Below, piece after piece: positions 17,418 through 26,303 of a DNA stretch of 64,000 bases; position 1 is the first letter of the stretch, and each line of letters opens with the position of its first letter. The notes under the pieces are model-generated. The model did not search any database and was not told where the DNA came from. It worked only from the letters and a program-made list of their open reading frames with translations. Source of the DNA: Rhizobium mongolense USDA 1844. GTDB lineage: Bacteria > Pseudomonadota > Alphaproteobacteria > Rhizobiales > Rhizobiaceae. The DNA lies in contig NZ_ATTQ01000001.1 in NCBI RefSeq assembly GCF_000419765.1, positions 500,819-564,818 on the forward strand, read 5' to 3'. A program made the translations under genes and the position numbers.

Positions 17418-18893
17418 ATGCGCAGCGAACTATACATCGACGGACAATGGGTTAAGCCGATCAAGGGCGGAACCTGCGAGGTGATCAATCCTGCAACCGA
17501 GGAGACTATCCAGACGATAGGCGCCGCAACGGCGGAAGACGTCGATGTCGCCGTCAAAGCCGCTCGTCGCGCCTTTGACAAGGATGGCTGGCCGAAGCTC
17601 TCGGGCGCTCAGCGCGCGAAGTACCTACGCGCTATCGCAAATGGCATTCGCGCGCGCCAGTCTGAGATCGCCCGGCTGGAGGTGCTGGACAACGGCAAGC
17701 CGTTTCCGGAGGCTGATTGGGACATCGCCGACGCTGCCGGTTGCTTCGACTTCTATGCAGGACTTGCCGAGCAGCTCGACAACAATCCGCAGGAGACGAT
17801 CGTTCTTTCCGACGATCGCTTCATCTCCAAAGCGGTAAAAGAGCCCATCGGCGTTGCCGGTGCGATCATTCCTTGGAACTATCCGTTGCTCATGGCGGCC
17901 TGGAAGGTCGCACCGGCCCTTGCGGCAGGGTGCACGGTCGTCCTAAAGCCAGCGGAATTGACGTCGCTCACTGCGCTTGAGCTTGCCGCTGTCGCCGACG
18001 AGGCGGGATTGCCTGCCGGTGTCCTGAACATCGTCACCGGTGCGGGATCAGTGGCGGGTCAGGCGATCATCGATCACCAACAAGTCGACAAGCTGGCTTT
18101 CACGGGGTCCGGTCCGGTCGGCTCCAAGATCATGGCCGCGGCGGCCCGCGACATCAAGCGGGTCAGCCTCGAGCTCGGGGGCAAGTCGCCGTTCGTGGTG
18201 TTTGAAGACGCCGATATCGACGAGGCGGTCGAATGGGTCATGTTCGGTATCTTCTGGAATCAGGGCCAGGTCTGCTCGGCGACATCCCGCGTCCTCGTGC
18301 ACGAGGCCATTTACGATCGGCTACTGGCGCGCCTGATCGAGGAGACGAACAAGATCAAGATCGGCAATGGCCTGGAGGAGGGCGTTCTTCTCGGACCATT
18401 GGTGTCGAAGCGTCAGTACGAACAGGTCATCGCAGCGATCGAGGGCGCGCGGAAAGCCGGAGCAACGGTCGCCTGCGGTGGTAGACGGCCGGACGGCTTC
18501 GACAAAGGCTATTATCTGCGCCCGGCGGTGCTGACCGATGTGCCGCTCGACAGCGACGCCTGGGTCGAGGAAATATTCGGACCGGTCGTCTGCGTCCGGC
18601 CCTTCAAGACTGAGGAAGAGGCGATTAAGCTTGCAAACGACAGTCGCTTCGGGCTTGCCGCAGCGGTCATGTCGAAGGACGATGTTCGCGTCGAGCGGGT
18701 GGCCGCGGCCTTCAGGGCCGGGATCGTCTGGATCAACTGCTCGCAACCGACCTTCACGGAAGCGCCCTGGGGCGGATACAAGGAATCCGGCATCGGCCGC
18801 GAGCTCGGCCGCTGGGGGCTGGAAAACTACCTCGAGACCAAGCAGATCACCAGGTACATCACCGACAAGCCGTGGGGCTGGTACATCAAATGA
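17418..18893 (+). CDS. Aldehyde dehydrogenase, probable alpha-ketoglutarate semialdehyde dehydrogenase
   Basis: 491 residues from ATG 17418 (AAGGGAG upstream; GTG 17412 also in frame). A complete ALDH superfamily enzyme: I-I-P-W-N-Y-P, the catalytic glutamate in L-E-L-G-G-K-S-P and the catalytic cysteine in N-Q-G-Q-V-C-S-A-T-S-R. Sequence detail around the cysteine and the C-terminal W-G-G-Y-K-E-S-G is close to the betaine aldehyde dehydrogenase branch, which is unusual for the KGSA step. Context assigns it to the last oxidation of the hydroxyproline route, giving 2-oxoglutarate. The next gene's ATG overlaps its stop by four bases. Confidence 0.75.
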   Translation: MRSELYIDGQWVKPIKGGTCEVINPATEETIQTIGAATAEDVDVAVKAARRAFDKDGWPKLSGAQRAKYLRAIANGIRARQSEIARLEVLDNGKPFPEADWDIADAAGCFDFYAGLAEQLDNNPQETIVLSDDRFISKAVKEPIGVAGAIIPWNYPLLMAAWKVAPALAAGCTVVLKPAELTSLTALELAAVADEAGLPAGVLNIVTGAGSVAGQAIIDHQQVDKLAFTGSGPVGSKIMAAAARDIKRVSLELGGKSPFVVFEDADIDEAVEWVMFGIFWNQGQVCSATSRVLVHEAIYDRLLARLIEETNKIKIGNGLEEGVLLGPLVSKRQYEQVIAAIEGARKAGATVACGGRRPDGFDKGYYLRPAVLTDVPLDSDAWVEEIFGPVVCVRPFKTEEEAIKLANDSRFGLAAAVMSKDDVRVERVAAAFRAGIVWINCSQPTFTEAPWGGYKESGIGRELGRWGLENYLETKQITRYITDKPWGWYIK

Positions 18894-19939
18894 GGGGTGG
18901 CGATGTGCGCTTCGAAAGATCCCTCGACTTGCTTCTCGTCCACTGCCAGGGCGAACTTGGGCATGTGCTCGTCAGCGGTGCGCCGGAAATTCCCGGCGCG
19001 ACGATGCTCGAAAAGATGAACTACATTAACACGGTCGACGACAGCCTGCGCCGCTTCATCACCTTCGAGCCACGGGCGAACGTAGCGATGTCGGTCAACC
19101 TGCTGATCGCGCCGACACGAAAAGACGCCGATGCCGGGTTTATCGTACTGCAGGCAGACCGGGCTCACCCGATGTCAGGCAGCAACTGCATCTGCGTTGT
19201 TACAGGACTTCTGGAAAGCGGGCGCGTTCCAATACAGGAGCCGGAAACCACGGTCCGGCTGGATACGCCGGCCGGGCTTATCGTTGCCCGCGCGCAATGC
19301 GAGAACGGTCGTTGCGTCGCGGTCAGCCTCGATAACGTCCCAAGCTTCGCCGAATTGCTCGACCACGAGATCGACACTGCACCGTGGGGAGCGATCAAGG
19401 TCGATGTCGCCTTCGGCGGCGTCTACTACGCGCTGGTGGACGTCAGTCAGATTGGATTGACGATCGAACCGGGTAACGCCCGCGAACTCCCCGAAGCGGG
19501 TATAGAACTCAAGCGGCTCCTTGCGGAGCAGGTCAGGGTCAAGCATCCCACGCTGCCGGGCGTCGACGAGATCGCCTATGTCATGTTCCGCGACAAGGAG
19601 CCGGACGGCGCTGTTCGGACCTGCACCACGCTCCAGCCCGGAAGGGTGGACCGTTCGCCTTGCGGTACCGGCAGCTCCGCCAATCTGGCGACGCTTTTCG
19701 CCCGCGGCCTGGTCGCAGTTGGCGACGTCCGTACGTCACGATCGATCATTGGCGGTGAGTTCCATGCCGAGGCGATCGGTGAGACGGAGATCGGCGGACG
19801 CAAAGCGGTCCTTCCTCGCATTACCGGACGCGGATATGTCTATGGACGCTCGCAGCTGCGTCTGTCCGAGAACGATCCTTTCATGACGGGCTTTGTGCTC
19901 TCCGATACCTGGGGGCCGCAGGTCGGCTTGTTGACGTGA
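18890..19939 (+). CDS. Proline racemase-family enzyme with a Ser/Cys active-site pair
   Basis: 350 residues, starting at an ATGA overlap with the aldehyde dehydrogenase stop. The fold and the second active-site motif D-R-S-P-C-G-T-G (Cys near 262) are those of proline racemase/4-hydroxyproline epimerase. The first motif, usually M-C-G-H, reads H-P-M-S-G-S-N-C (Ser96), so one of the two acid-base cysteines is serine. The superfamily contains 4-hydroxyproline 2-epimerases (Cys/Cys) and trans-3-hydroxyproline dehydratases (Cys/Thr); Ser/Cys members form a third branch whose activity cannot be read from the motif alone. In this operon either 4-hydroxyproline epimerisation or 3-hydroxyproline dehydration would fit. 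Confidence 0.85.
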   Translation: MRGGDVRFERSLDLLLVHCQGELGHVLVSGAPEIPGATMLEKMNYINTVDDSLRRFITFEPRANVAMSVNLLIAPTRKDADAGFIVLQADRAHPMSGSNCICVVTGLLESGRVPIQEPETTVRLDTPAGLIVARAQCENGRCVAVSLDNVPSFAELLDHEIDTAPWGAIKVDVAFGGVYYALVDVSQIGLTIEPGNARELPEAGIELKRLLAEQVRVKHPTLPGVDEIAYVMFRDKEPDGAVRTCTTLQPGRVDRSPCGTGSSANLATLFARGLVAVGDVRTSRSIIGGEFHAEAIGETEIGGRKAVLPRITGRGYVYGRSQLRLSENDPFMTGFVLSDTWGPQVGLLT

Positions 19940-19948
19940 GGAAACAGC

Positions 19949-20707
19949 ATGAGCAAATCGCTTGAAGGACAGACTATTCTGGTCACGGGGGCGTCCGGCG
20001 GCATCGGGGCGGCGATCGTCGAAAGACTTGCTGCCGAAGGCGCTAAGCCGATCATCCACTTCGGCCACGACCGGAAGCGCGCCGAGGATCTGCTTGCCGG
20101 TATCGGCGGGCGAGGGTGGATCGCGCAGGCCGATTTGTCCACGTCAGAGGGACCGTTCGAGCTTTGGCGGCGTTCCCTAGAGGCGGCAGGACATGTGCAT
20201 GGTCTTGTAAACAATGCGGGTATTCGCAGCGAGATCTCTATCGAGGCTTCCGAAGTGGACTGGAAAGCGGCCTGGCAGAAGGAGTTCCAGATCAACTTCT
20301 TCGCGGCGGCCGATCTAAGCAAGGAGGCCATCCGACACTTCAAGGCGAATGGCGGCGGTCGCATCGTCAATATGGCGAGCCGTGCCGGACAGCGCGGATA
20401 CGCGGCGGATGCGATGCCATACGGCGCCACGAAGGCCGCTCTCGTCAATCTCACCAAGTCCATAGCCCGTAGCTTTGGAGCGGACGGGGTAACGGCGATC
20501 GCGATCGCTCCTGGATGGGTGAGAACAGAGATGGCGGAAGAATTTATCGCAGCCCACGGCAAGGCCTCGGCTGTCGCGGACATTCCGATCGGCGAGATGG
20601 CGCTGCCGACCGAGGTGGCCGAACTGGTCGCGTTCGTTCTGCGGCCAACACAGGTTTCTCTCAACGGCGCGACGCTCGACGTCAATGGCGGAAGCTACAC
20701 TCGATAA
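19949..20707 (+). CDS. SDR-family oxidoreductase (first of two)
   Basis: 252 residues, classical short-chain dehydrogenase. Cofactor motif T-G-A-S-G-G-I-G at residues 13-20, N-N-A-G-I near 90, and a catalytic Ser-Tyr-Lys set in M-A-S-R-A-G...Y-G-A-T-K. It ends L-D-V-N-G-G-S-Y-T. It starts nine bases after the racemase-family gene behind a GAGGAAACAGC and is surely in the same operon. No role for it is evident from the standard four-step hydroxyproline pathway, so it may handle a side product or another imino acid. Confidence 0.85.
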   Translation: MSKSLEGQTILVTGASGGIGAAIVERLAAEGAKPIIHFGHDRKRAEDLLAGIGGRGWIAQADLSTSEGPFELWRRSLEAAGHVHGLVNNAGIRSEISIEASEVDWKAAWQKEFQINFFAAADLSKEAIRHFKANGGGRIVNMASRAGQRGYAADAMPYGATKAALVNLTKSIARSFGADGVTAIAIAPGWVRTEMAEEFIAAHGKASAVADIPIGEMALPTEVAELVAFVLRPTQVSLNGATLDVNGGSYTR

Positions 20708-20723
20708 ACACAGGAACGTTGTC

Positions 20724-21478
20724 ATGAAGCGGTTTGAAGGAAAAGTTGCGGTCGTCACCGGCGCGGGCGGCGGTATTGGTTCGGCGATCGCGCGACGCCT
20801 TTCGGCGGAAGGCGCTCTTGTCGTCGTCACCGATGTGAACACAGAGGCAGCCGCGGAAGTCGTGAGCGGCATCGAAGCGGAGGGTGGCAGGGCGGCCGCC
20901 ATGACCGCGGACATCTCGAACAAGGCGGCATGCTTCGGACTTATCGAGCAGGCGTTCGCACTGCGCGGCCGCCTGGATGTCCTGGTCAATAACGCTGGCA
21001 TCAACAGACGAGGCAATCTGCTATCCCTGTCGGACGAAGACTGGGACGTAAGCTTCGCTGTCAACTTGGACTCAATGTTCCATCTGTGCCGCGCCGTGCT
21101 TCCCCTTATGATCGCGGCCGGGGGCGGTGCGATCGTCAATACCGCCTCGCAATGGGCCTTTATCCGGCCCCCAACCACATTGCCTACAACACGACCAAAG
21201 CTGCGGTTGCCGCCTTCACGCAGAACCTCGCACGCGACTATGCGCCGGACAGGGTCCGCGTGAACGCCGTTTGCCCAGGCGAGATCCATACACCGATGCT
21301 CGAGGCGAGCGTCAAGCGTTCCGGACGTACGATCGCAGATCTCGATGAGCTTGTTCCGTTCGGCCGCATCGGCAAGCCGGACGAAGTTGCAGCCTTGGTC
21401 GCGTTTCTGGCGTCGGACGAAGCTGCATTCATGTGCGGATCTCTGGTTGAGATCACGGGCGCGCAGGCAGTGGCATAA
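20724..21478 (+). pseudogene. SDR-family oxidoreductase (second), single-base frameshift
   Basis: Would be about 251 residues from ATG 20724. The first part carries T-G-A-G-G-G-I-G, N-N-A-G-I-N and ends V-N-T-A-S-Q-W. The remainder continues in another frame as G-L-Y-P-A-P-N-H, then the active-site Y-N-T-T-K and the C-terminal V-C-P-G-E-I and F-L-A-S-D-E-A. At 21151-21158 the sequence reads AATGGGCC; one more G (AATGGGGCC) joins W to G-L-Y-P and restores the whole protein. So it is either a recent frameshift or a homopolymer error. It is a paralogue of the preceding SDR and closes the hydroxyproline operon. Confidence 0.85.
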
Positions 21479-21781
21479 GTTGATACCAGTCCCTACCGCC
21501 AATGAGTAAAATGCGAATGGGGAGGCTACGCGTCATATTGAGCGATGGACAACGGTGCCGTTATGCTGCGGGTCTCCGATAGCGGGGATCGTGGTTCTCA
21601 GGCGAGGCCATTCAAAGCGCCCCACCCTTCTTAAGCCGGCGAGATACCAGACGACCGGCGCCGGTCGTGCAATCGATTGCGCTCCTTCCCCCGAACACTC
21701 CGTCAAAGCAGCCCGTCATGGTGCGCATGCCGCTGCGGAAATTGGCTTTCACTCTCTACGATCCTCCAGGAGAACTTGGCG

Positions 21782-21997
21782 TTAGCCGTCGTCGCCAAGG
21801 TGGCGAAACACCCGGACCCAGAAGGCGAAATCGCCTCTGCGCCCATCACTGCGCGCGTGGATGGCGCACCAGGCGACAGCCGTTTTCGCGCAGGCGCCGT
21901 AGAGTGAGGCGGCGGCCGCCGCCGCGGCTTCGATTGTAATACCGGCGCCCAGCGCCGCTTCAAAACAACGTTGTTGCTTCAGAATCTTGTCACGCAT
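21782..21997 (-). CDS. Small Ala/Cys-containing hypothetical protein
   Basis: 71 residues from ATG 21997, with GAG a few bases upstream. After a basic start (M-R-D-K-I-L-K-Q-Q) comes an Ala-rich helix and then A-V-A-W-C-A-I-H-A-R-S and F-W-V-R-V-F-R-H-L. The amphipathic pattern looks protein-like rather than random, but I do not recognise a family. It lies in an otherwise empty 650-base stretch (21479-22130) between the hydroxyproline operon and the next locus. Confidence 0.35.
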   Translation of the reverse strand: MRDKILKQQRCFEAALGAGITIEAAAAAAASLYGACAKTAVAWCAIHARSDGRRGDFAFWVRVFRHLGDDG

Positions 21998-22130
21998 CCA
22001 CTCGTCCCGTCACCGTCCGGCGCGGGTTGATCGAAAGACGATTGCCGGACGTCAATCCCTGCGGGCCACGATCACGTGCCGTCCTTGGCAATCAGCTACG
22101 AGTGCTTGCGTTCAAGTAACGCGGCTCACA

Positions 22131-22146
22131 TTATGTTGTAACATAA
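22131..22146. promoter_or_regulatory. Palindromic operator, site 1 of the second locus
   Basis: TTATGTTGTAACATAA: seven-base inverted arms TTATGTT/AACATAA around GT. It is the best copy of a motif that recurs at 22245, 28431, 28472, 29234 and 29263. It lies about 150 bp before the first orphan response regulator and is presumably bound by the GntR protein encoded at 28519. Confidence 0.7.
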
Positions 22147-22244
22147 ACAGAAGATCAAGCCTTTATGAATCACGTAAAACGTGTTTACTGGACCAGAATC
22201 TCGTTTATACGCCTATTGGAGGTGGTTTTGCCCCTGTCGTCCCT

Positions 22245-22260
22245 ATATGATGTAACATCA
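22245..22260. promoter_or_regulatory. Palindromic operator, site 2 of the second locus
   Basis: ATATGATGTAACATCA, containing the perfect palindrome TGATGT-A-ACATCA (22248-22260). It matches site 1 at 13 of 16 positions and lies 40 bp before the regulator's ATG at 22300, where binding would block or control transcription start. Confidence 0.65.
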
Positions 22261-22299
22261 AAAATGGCTTTTCATCGCAGGACGTCCGCGAGGGACCAA

Positions 22300-22989
22300 A
22301 TGACACCCCGTATCGCAATCCTATCGACGGATGCGGACTACTACCTCATGCTGTCCCACGTTCTCTTGGCCGCAGGCTATTCGACAGTTCTGGCCGATGG
22401 ATCCGAGGCAGCACTGGCATTGATCACCGAGAAAAAGATCGAAGTGCTGCTGATCGACTGCCAGCCGGCGTCCTCCATCCTTTCAGATATTACCGACCGG
22501 CTGAAGACGTCAGGTCATTCAACAGACGTGCTTCTCGTCGCGCTCGTTGCCGAAGGAGTTCCCTATATCGATATCCTCAAGGCTGAGGTCGATGAGAGTT
22601 TCATCCGCCCGATGAAGCCAGAATGGCTGCTATCTTACCTTCATGGCCGTCTTAAAGCAGGCCCCAATGACGCTGCCGGTCGCGCCGCCATTTCCGGTCC
22701 AGACGATCTTCGGCTCGATGCCGGAGCAAGACGCGCGCTTGCAAACGGCAAGCCGGTAGGCCTCAGCCCGATCGAATTCCGGATACTCAGCACTTTGATG
22801 AGCACACCCGGGCGGGTGTTTGGTCGGCCCGAATTGATCGAGGCAGTCTGGCCAAAGGCGAATTTCGTGGACCCGCGAACCGTCGACGTGCATGTGGCGA
22901 GATTGCGCCGCTCCTTGCACGAGGCTCTCGGCCGCGAGGTCATCCGGACCGTTCGCGGCGAGGGATATGCTGTCGAAACGAAGGAATGA
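22300..22989 (+). CDS. Orphan OmpR-type response regulator (first of a paralogous pair)
   Basis: 229 residues from ATG 22300 (GAGGG upstream). The receiver domain (about 3-115) keeps the phospho-acceptor in L-L-I-D-C and an acidic residue in S-T-D-A-D, but the conserved lysine of the K-P-F motif is arginine (F-I-R-P-M-K-P). A C-terminal winged helix (about 130-228) has the OmpR pattern P-I-E-F-R-I-L, D-V-H-V-A-R-L-R-R-S-L and V-R-G-E-G-Y. No histidine kinase lies nearby. A paralogue at 33180 closes the same locus. The motif changes suggest atypical or phosphorylation-independent control. Two operators precede it. Confidence 0.85.
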   Translation: MTPRIAILSTDADYYLMLSHVLLAAGYSTVLADGSEAALALITEKKIEVLLIDCQPASSILSDITDRLKTSGHSTDVLLVALVAEGVPYIDILKAEVDESFIRPMKPEWLLSYLHGRLKAGPNDAAGRAAISGPDDLRLDAGARRALANGKPVGLSPIEFRILSTLMSTPGRVFGRPELIEAVWPKANFVDPRTVDVHVARLRRSLHEALGREVIRTVRGEGYAVETKE

Positions 22990-23109
22990 ACGTATCCAAG
23001 CCTTTCGGATCGTCACAGAATCTTAAGGAAAAATTCGGGCTGGCTTCGTTGTATGAAGGTGGGGCTCCTCCTTACGCTTAAGGGATCAGAAGCGCGCTGG
23101 GAGGGTCCC

Positions 23110-24351
23110 ATGCAGAACGAACAACAGCACAATGCGCTGATGCCCACGCGGCATCGCAACACCGCGAGTCTCATCCATACCTCGGCGCCGCATTTTACCG
23201 CGGCACATTCGAAGGGCCTTATGGCGCTCTATGCGAGGCCGCTCGCAGGGCGAAAGGCCGAGATACGATCGGCAAAAGGCAAGACGAGAATTGTCACCGA
23301 TTTCGTGCGGTGTTCCTATCTCGGGCTCGACAACCATCCGGTGATCGCGGCCGGTGCGATGGCAGCAGTCCTGGACTACGGGACCCTTCACTGGTCCTGC
23401 GCGCGAACGCGACTGAATTTTGCCGCGCTCGGCACCCTCGAGGAAGCCCTATCGGATCTGTTCGGTGCGCGTATCATTACATACACGACGGTGCTTGCCG
23501 CCAACATGAGTGCATTGCCACTGATCGCCTCGGGCGCGCTGACAGAGGGTGTGAAGCCCGTCATGGTTTTCGATCGTCTTGCCCATGCAACGCTCGCCTT
23601 TAACAAACCGGTCGTCGCCGAAGAGACAGATGTCCGCACGATCGCTCATAACGACCTTGCCGCGCTCGAAGAGATCTGCGAGGCACACCCATGCGTCGCC
23701 TATGTCTGCGACGGCGTCTATTCGATGGGTGGCAATGCGCCCATCGCCGAGCTTCTGGAACTCCAGCGGCGCTATGGATTGTTCCTTTATATCGACGATG
23801 CCCATGGCGTTTCGATCTTCGGCGAGAAGGGCGCGGGTTTTGCCCGTTCGCAGATGCCAGGTGGCCTTGGCGACCGGACAATCATTGCAGCCTCTCTCGG
23901 CAAGGGCTTCGGAGCTTCTGGCGGCGTCCTGATGCTCGGTACGGCGCCACAGGAGGAGATCTTTCGCCGTTTCGCCATTGCCCATGCCTTTTCGGCTTCG
24001 ATCAATGTTGCCGCAATCGGGGCTGCCATGGCCTCTCAGAGGCTCCATCGCACGGATGAGCTCGGGCAGCGGCAGCAGAGGCTTGCAGCAAACATCGCAC
24101 TCTTCGACGAACTGGTGCCGACCGCCCAGTCCGGATCGACACTCCCGATCCGCACCGTTCTCATCGGCGATGAATTGGCTGCGATCAACGCCGCAAGACG
24201 TGTTCTGGTCGCGGGCAGCTATGTGTCGGCCATCTTCTTTCCGACAGTTGCTTCCGGGCGGGCCGGCCTGCGCGTCTGCCCGACCGCCGATCATACTGTC
24301 GATGAGATCAGGGCGCTTGCCCTGGCAATCGACATGGCACTGGAGCTGTAG
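23110..24351 (+). CDS. Alpha-oxoamine synthase-like PLP enzyme
   Basis: 413 residues from ATG 23110, preceded by GGGAGGGTCCC. The fold-type I aminotransferase pattern of the alpha-oxoamine synthase family is present: C-D-G-V-Y-S-M-G-G (200-208), D-D-A-H-G (229-233) and the PLP lysine in A-S-L-G-K-G-F-G (Lys265). Relatives (KBL, BioF, HemA, Spt, CqsA) join an amino acid to an acyl-CoA with decarboxylation to give an amino-ketone. The N-terminal half is divergent, so the substrate cannot be assigned. It converges on the importer operon with a 34-base gap and shares its regulator sites through the upstream gene. It could make a signal or a biosynthetic intermediate rather than act in catabolism. 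Confidence 0.8.
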   Translation: MQNEQQHNALMPTRHRNTASLIHTSAPHFTAAHSKGLMALYARPLAGRKAEIRSAKGKTRIVTDFVRCSYLGLDNHPVIAAGAMAAVLDYGTLHWSCARTRLNFAALGTLEEALSDLFGARIITYTTVLAANMSALPLIASGALTEGVKPVMVFDRLAHATLAFNKPVVAEETDVRTIAHNDLAALEEICEAHPCVAYVCDGVYSMGGNAPIAELLELQRRYGLFLYIDDAHGVSIFGEKGAGFARSQMPGGLGDRTIIAASLGKGFGASGGVLMLGTAPQEEIFRRFAIAHAFSASINVAAIGAAMASQRLHRTDELGQRQQRLAANIALFDELVPTAQSGSTLPIRTVLIGDELAAINAARRVLVAGSYVSAIFFPTVASGRAGLRVCPTADHTVDEIRALALAIDMALEL

Positions 24352-24385
24352 GGAAGCAAGCCGGATCTTTCGACCCGACACATCT

Positions 24386-25441
24386 TCACCGTATCCAGGC
24401 GTTCCAGCGCTCCAGCAGCAAGGCGGCATTGGCGTTGATCCATGCGGCGTCCGGGATGACGATATGGTCCCGGATGTCTTCCTCGCTCGGAAGCGCTGCA
24501 CGGGCCGCCGGCGACATCGCCGTGATCGCCTTGCTGCTTGGCGGCGTGCACAGTAGCTCCTCGCAGACGTGCGCCTGCGCGTCCGGGCTGTTCAGCCAGA
24601 AGGCGATCAGCTTCAGGGCATTTTCCTTATTCGGCGCTCCCTTGATGACGGTCAGACGATCGCCGACCAGGAAGGACGCTTGATTGGACCAGCCGATGGC
24701 GCGACCCTCGGCCTTCAACGCATTGGCTCGCGTCAGCCAGATCTGGCCGATGCTGTAGTCGCCGTTGCGGAAGCCCTGGACACTCTGGTCGCCCGTCTTC
24801 CACCAGACGGAGATGTCGCCGCGAATGGTCTCGAGCTTGGCGAGCGCTCGATCGATATCGAGCGGGAAGAGCCTCTCCCGCGTTACACCGTCGGCAAGCA
24901 GGGCAGCCGCCATAACGCGCCAGGGATCGTCGAAATTCGGAAAGGCCCGCCCGCCCGCAAAGCGTTTCGTGTCCCACATGTCCGCCCATGTCGTCGGCGT
25001 TCCATCGGGGAACGCGTCGGATTTATAGGCCATCAACGTTGCCGTCGAAAAAAGCCTGGCACCGGCACCTGTGCAGGCGTCCTCAACGAGGTCCGGCCGA
25101 TCCTTGAACGCCTCGCAGAACACAGCGAGGTCTTCCGATGTCGCCTTGTGATTGTCGGAATCCGCCTGGATTTCTCCATCGGGATAAAGATCCCAGGTCA
25201 CATTGCCGGTTTTGACCATGGCCGTTGCCTTGGCGCGCATCTCGGCATTGGTCGCAGCCACCGAAACGACCTTGATCCCGGTGCTCGCGGTGAACGGATC
25301 GAACCAGAACTTCCTCAACGCAGCGTCATAAGAGCCACCCGTCGTTGCCACGACAACGCGCTCCTCGGCAACTGCCGGCGAAACAACGGCGAACTGCAGG
25401 GCAGCCATGCAGGCGGCGATAAATGTCATTGACCTCTTCAT
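24386..25441 (-). CDS. Spermidine/putrescine-type ABC transporter, binding protein
   Basis: 351 residues from ATG 25441 (GAGGA upstream). A signal peptide of about 24 residues ends S-P-A-V-A-E. The mature protein is a PotD/SBP_bac_8-like binding protein: V-V-V-A-T-T-G-G-S-Y at the start, W-D-L-Y-P-D-G-E and F-R-N-G-D-Y-S-I-G-Q-I-W later. This subfamily (also AfuA- and PhnS-like proteins) binds polyamines, opines or aminoethylphosphonate among others. It is the last gene of a minus-strand ATPase-permease-permease-SBP operon. Confidence 0.85.
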   Translation of the reverse strand: MKRSMTFIAACMAALQFAVVSPAVAEERVVVATTGGSYDAALRKFWFDPFTASTGIKVVSVAATNAEMRAKATAMVKTGNVTWDLYPDGEIQADSDNHKATSEDLAVFCEAFKDRPDLVEDACTGAGARLFSTATLMAYKSDAFPDGTPTTWADMWDTKRFAGGRAFPNFDDPWRVMAAALLADGVTRERLFPLDIDRALAKLETIRGDISVWWKTGDQSVQGFRNGDYSIGQIWLTRANALKAEGRAIGWSNQASFLVGDRLTVIKGAPNKENALKLIAFWLNSPDAQAHVCEELLCTPPSSKAITAMSPAARAALPSEEDIRDHIVIPDAAWINANAALLLERWNAWIR

Positions 25442-25472
25442 GTCTTTCCTCACGTGATGAAAGTTCGACCGC

Positions 25473-26303
25473 CTACTCCTCCCGGCGGCCCTTCAGGAGT
25501 TCGACCGAGCCCATCAACAAAAGCGAGATTGCGACCATGACGGTCGAGACCGCGGCTATGACGGGCGTCAGGTTGAAATCGATGTCTTCGAACATCTTCC
25601 GGCTGATCGTCTTGCCTCCCGTATCCGAGATGAAGAAGGCGACCGTCGCCTCGTCGAAGGAGGCGAGGAAGGCGAAGACGGCGGCCACTGCCACGGCAGG
25701 CGCGATGTTCGGCAGGACCACGCTGAAAAATGCCCGAGTTCGCGAAGCGCCGCAGCTGAGCGCCGCACGCTCGAGCGCCGGATCGAAACGTTCGAGTGCT
25801 GCGCTGACGGTAATCACCACATAGGGGATCGACAGGACGCAATGGGCAATCAGAAAGCCGCTGAAGTTGCCGGTCAGCCCGACCGGCGAGAAGACGAGAT
25901 AAAGCGCGACGCCGAAGACAACATGGGGAACGATCATCGGGGCCATCGCCAACGCCTTCAGAGCGTCCCGGCCGGGCAGGCTCCCGCGCACGATCGCAAG
26001 CGACGCCAGCGTGCCTGTCGCAGTGGCTGCGACAGCGGTCGAAAGCGCAATCTTCAGACTGAAGATGGTGGCTGCCCGCCAGTCCGGATCGGCGAGATAA
26101 TCGAAGTACCATTGCAGCGTCAGCCCGCGGGGCGGCAACTCGATATAGGCCGTTCCGTTGAGCGACATTGGAACGATGAGAAGCGTCGGCATCAGCAGGA
26201 AGAACAGGATGGCGCCGATTCCGACACCGCCCGCGAGCCGAACGATTGTCGTGCGGAGCGGATGGCCAATGGTTCTTGCTGCGACAGATTGATCAGGCGA
26301 CAC
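25473..26303 (-). CDS. ABC transporter permease, PotC-like
   Basis: 276 residues with about six transmembrane helices and a BPD_transp_1 domain. The coupling motif reads A-A-L-S-C-G-A-S-R-T-R-A-F-F-S-V-V-L-P. Its start overlaps the end of the upstream permease by 11 bases, and the binding protein gene follows 31 bases later. It forms the importer channel together with the PotB-like protein. Confidence 0.87.
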   Translation of the reverse strand: MSPDQSVAARTIGHPLRTTIVRLAGGVGIGAILFFLLMPTLLIVPMSLNGTAYIELPPRGLTLQWYFDYLADPDWRAATIFSLKIALSTAVAATATGTLASLAIVRGSLPGRDALKALAMAPMIVPHVVFGVALYLVFSPVGLTGNFSGFLIAHCVLSIPYVVITVSAALERFDPALERAALSCGASRTRAFFSVVLPNIAPAVAVAAVFAFLASFDEATVAFFISDTGGKTISRKMFEDIDFNLTPVIAAVSTVMVAISLLLMGSVELLKGRREE

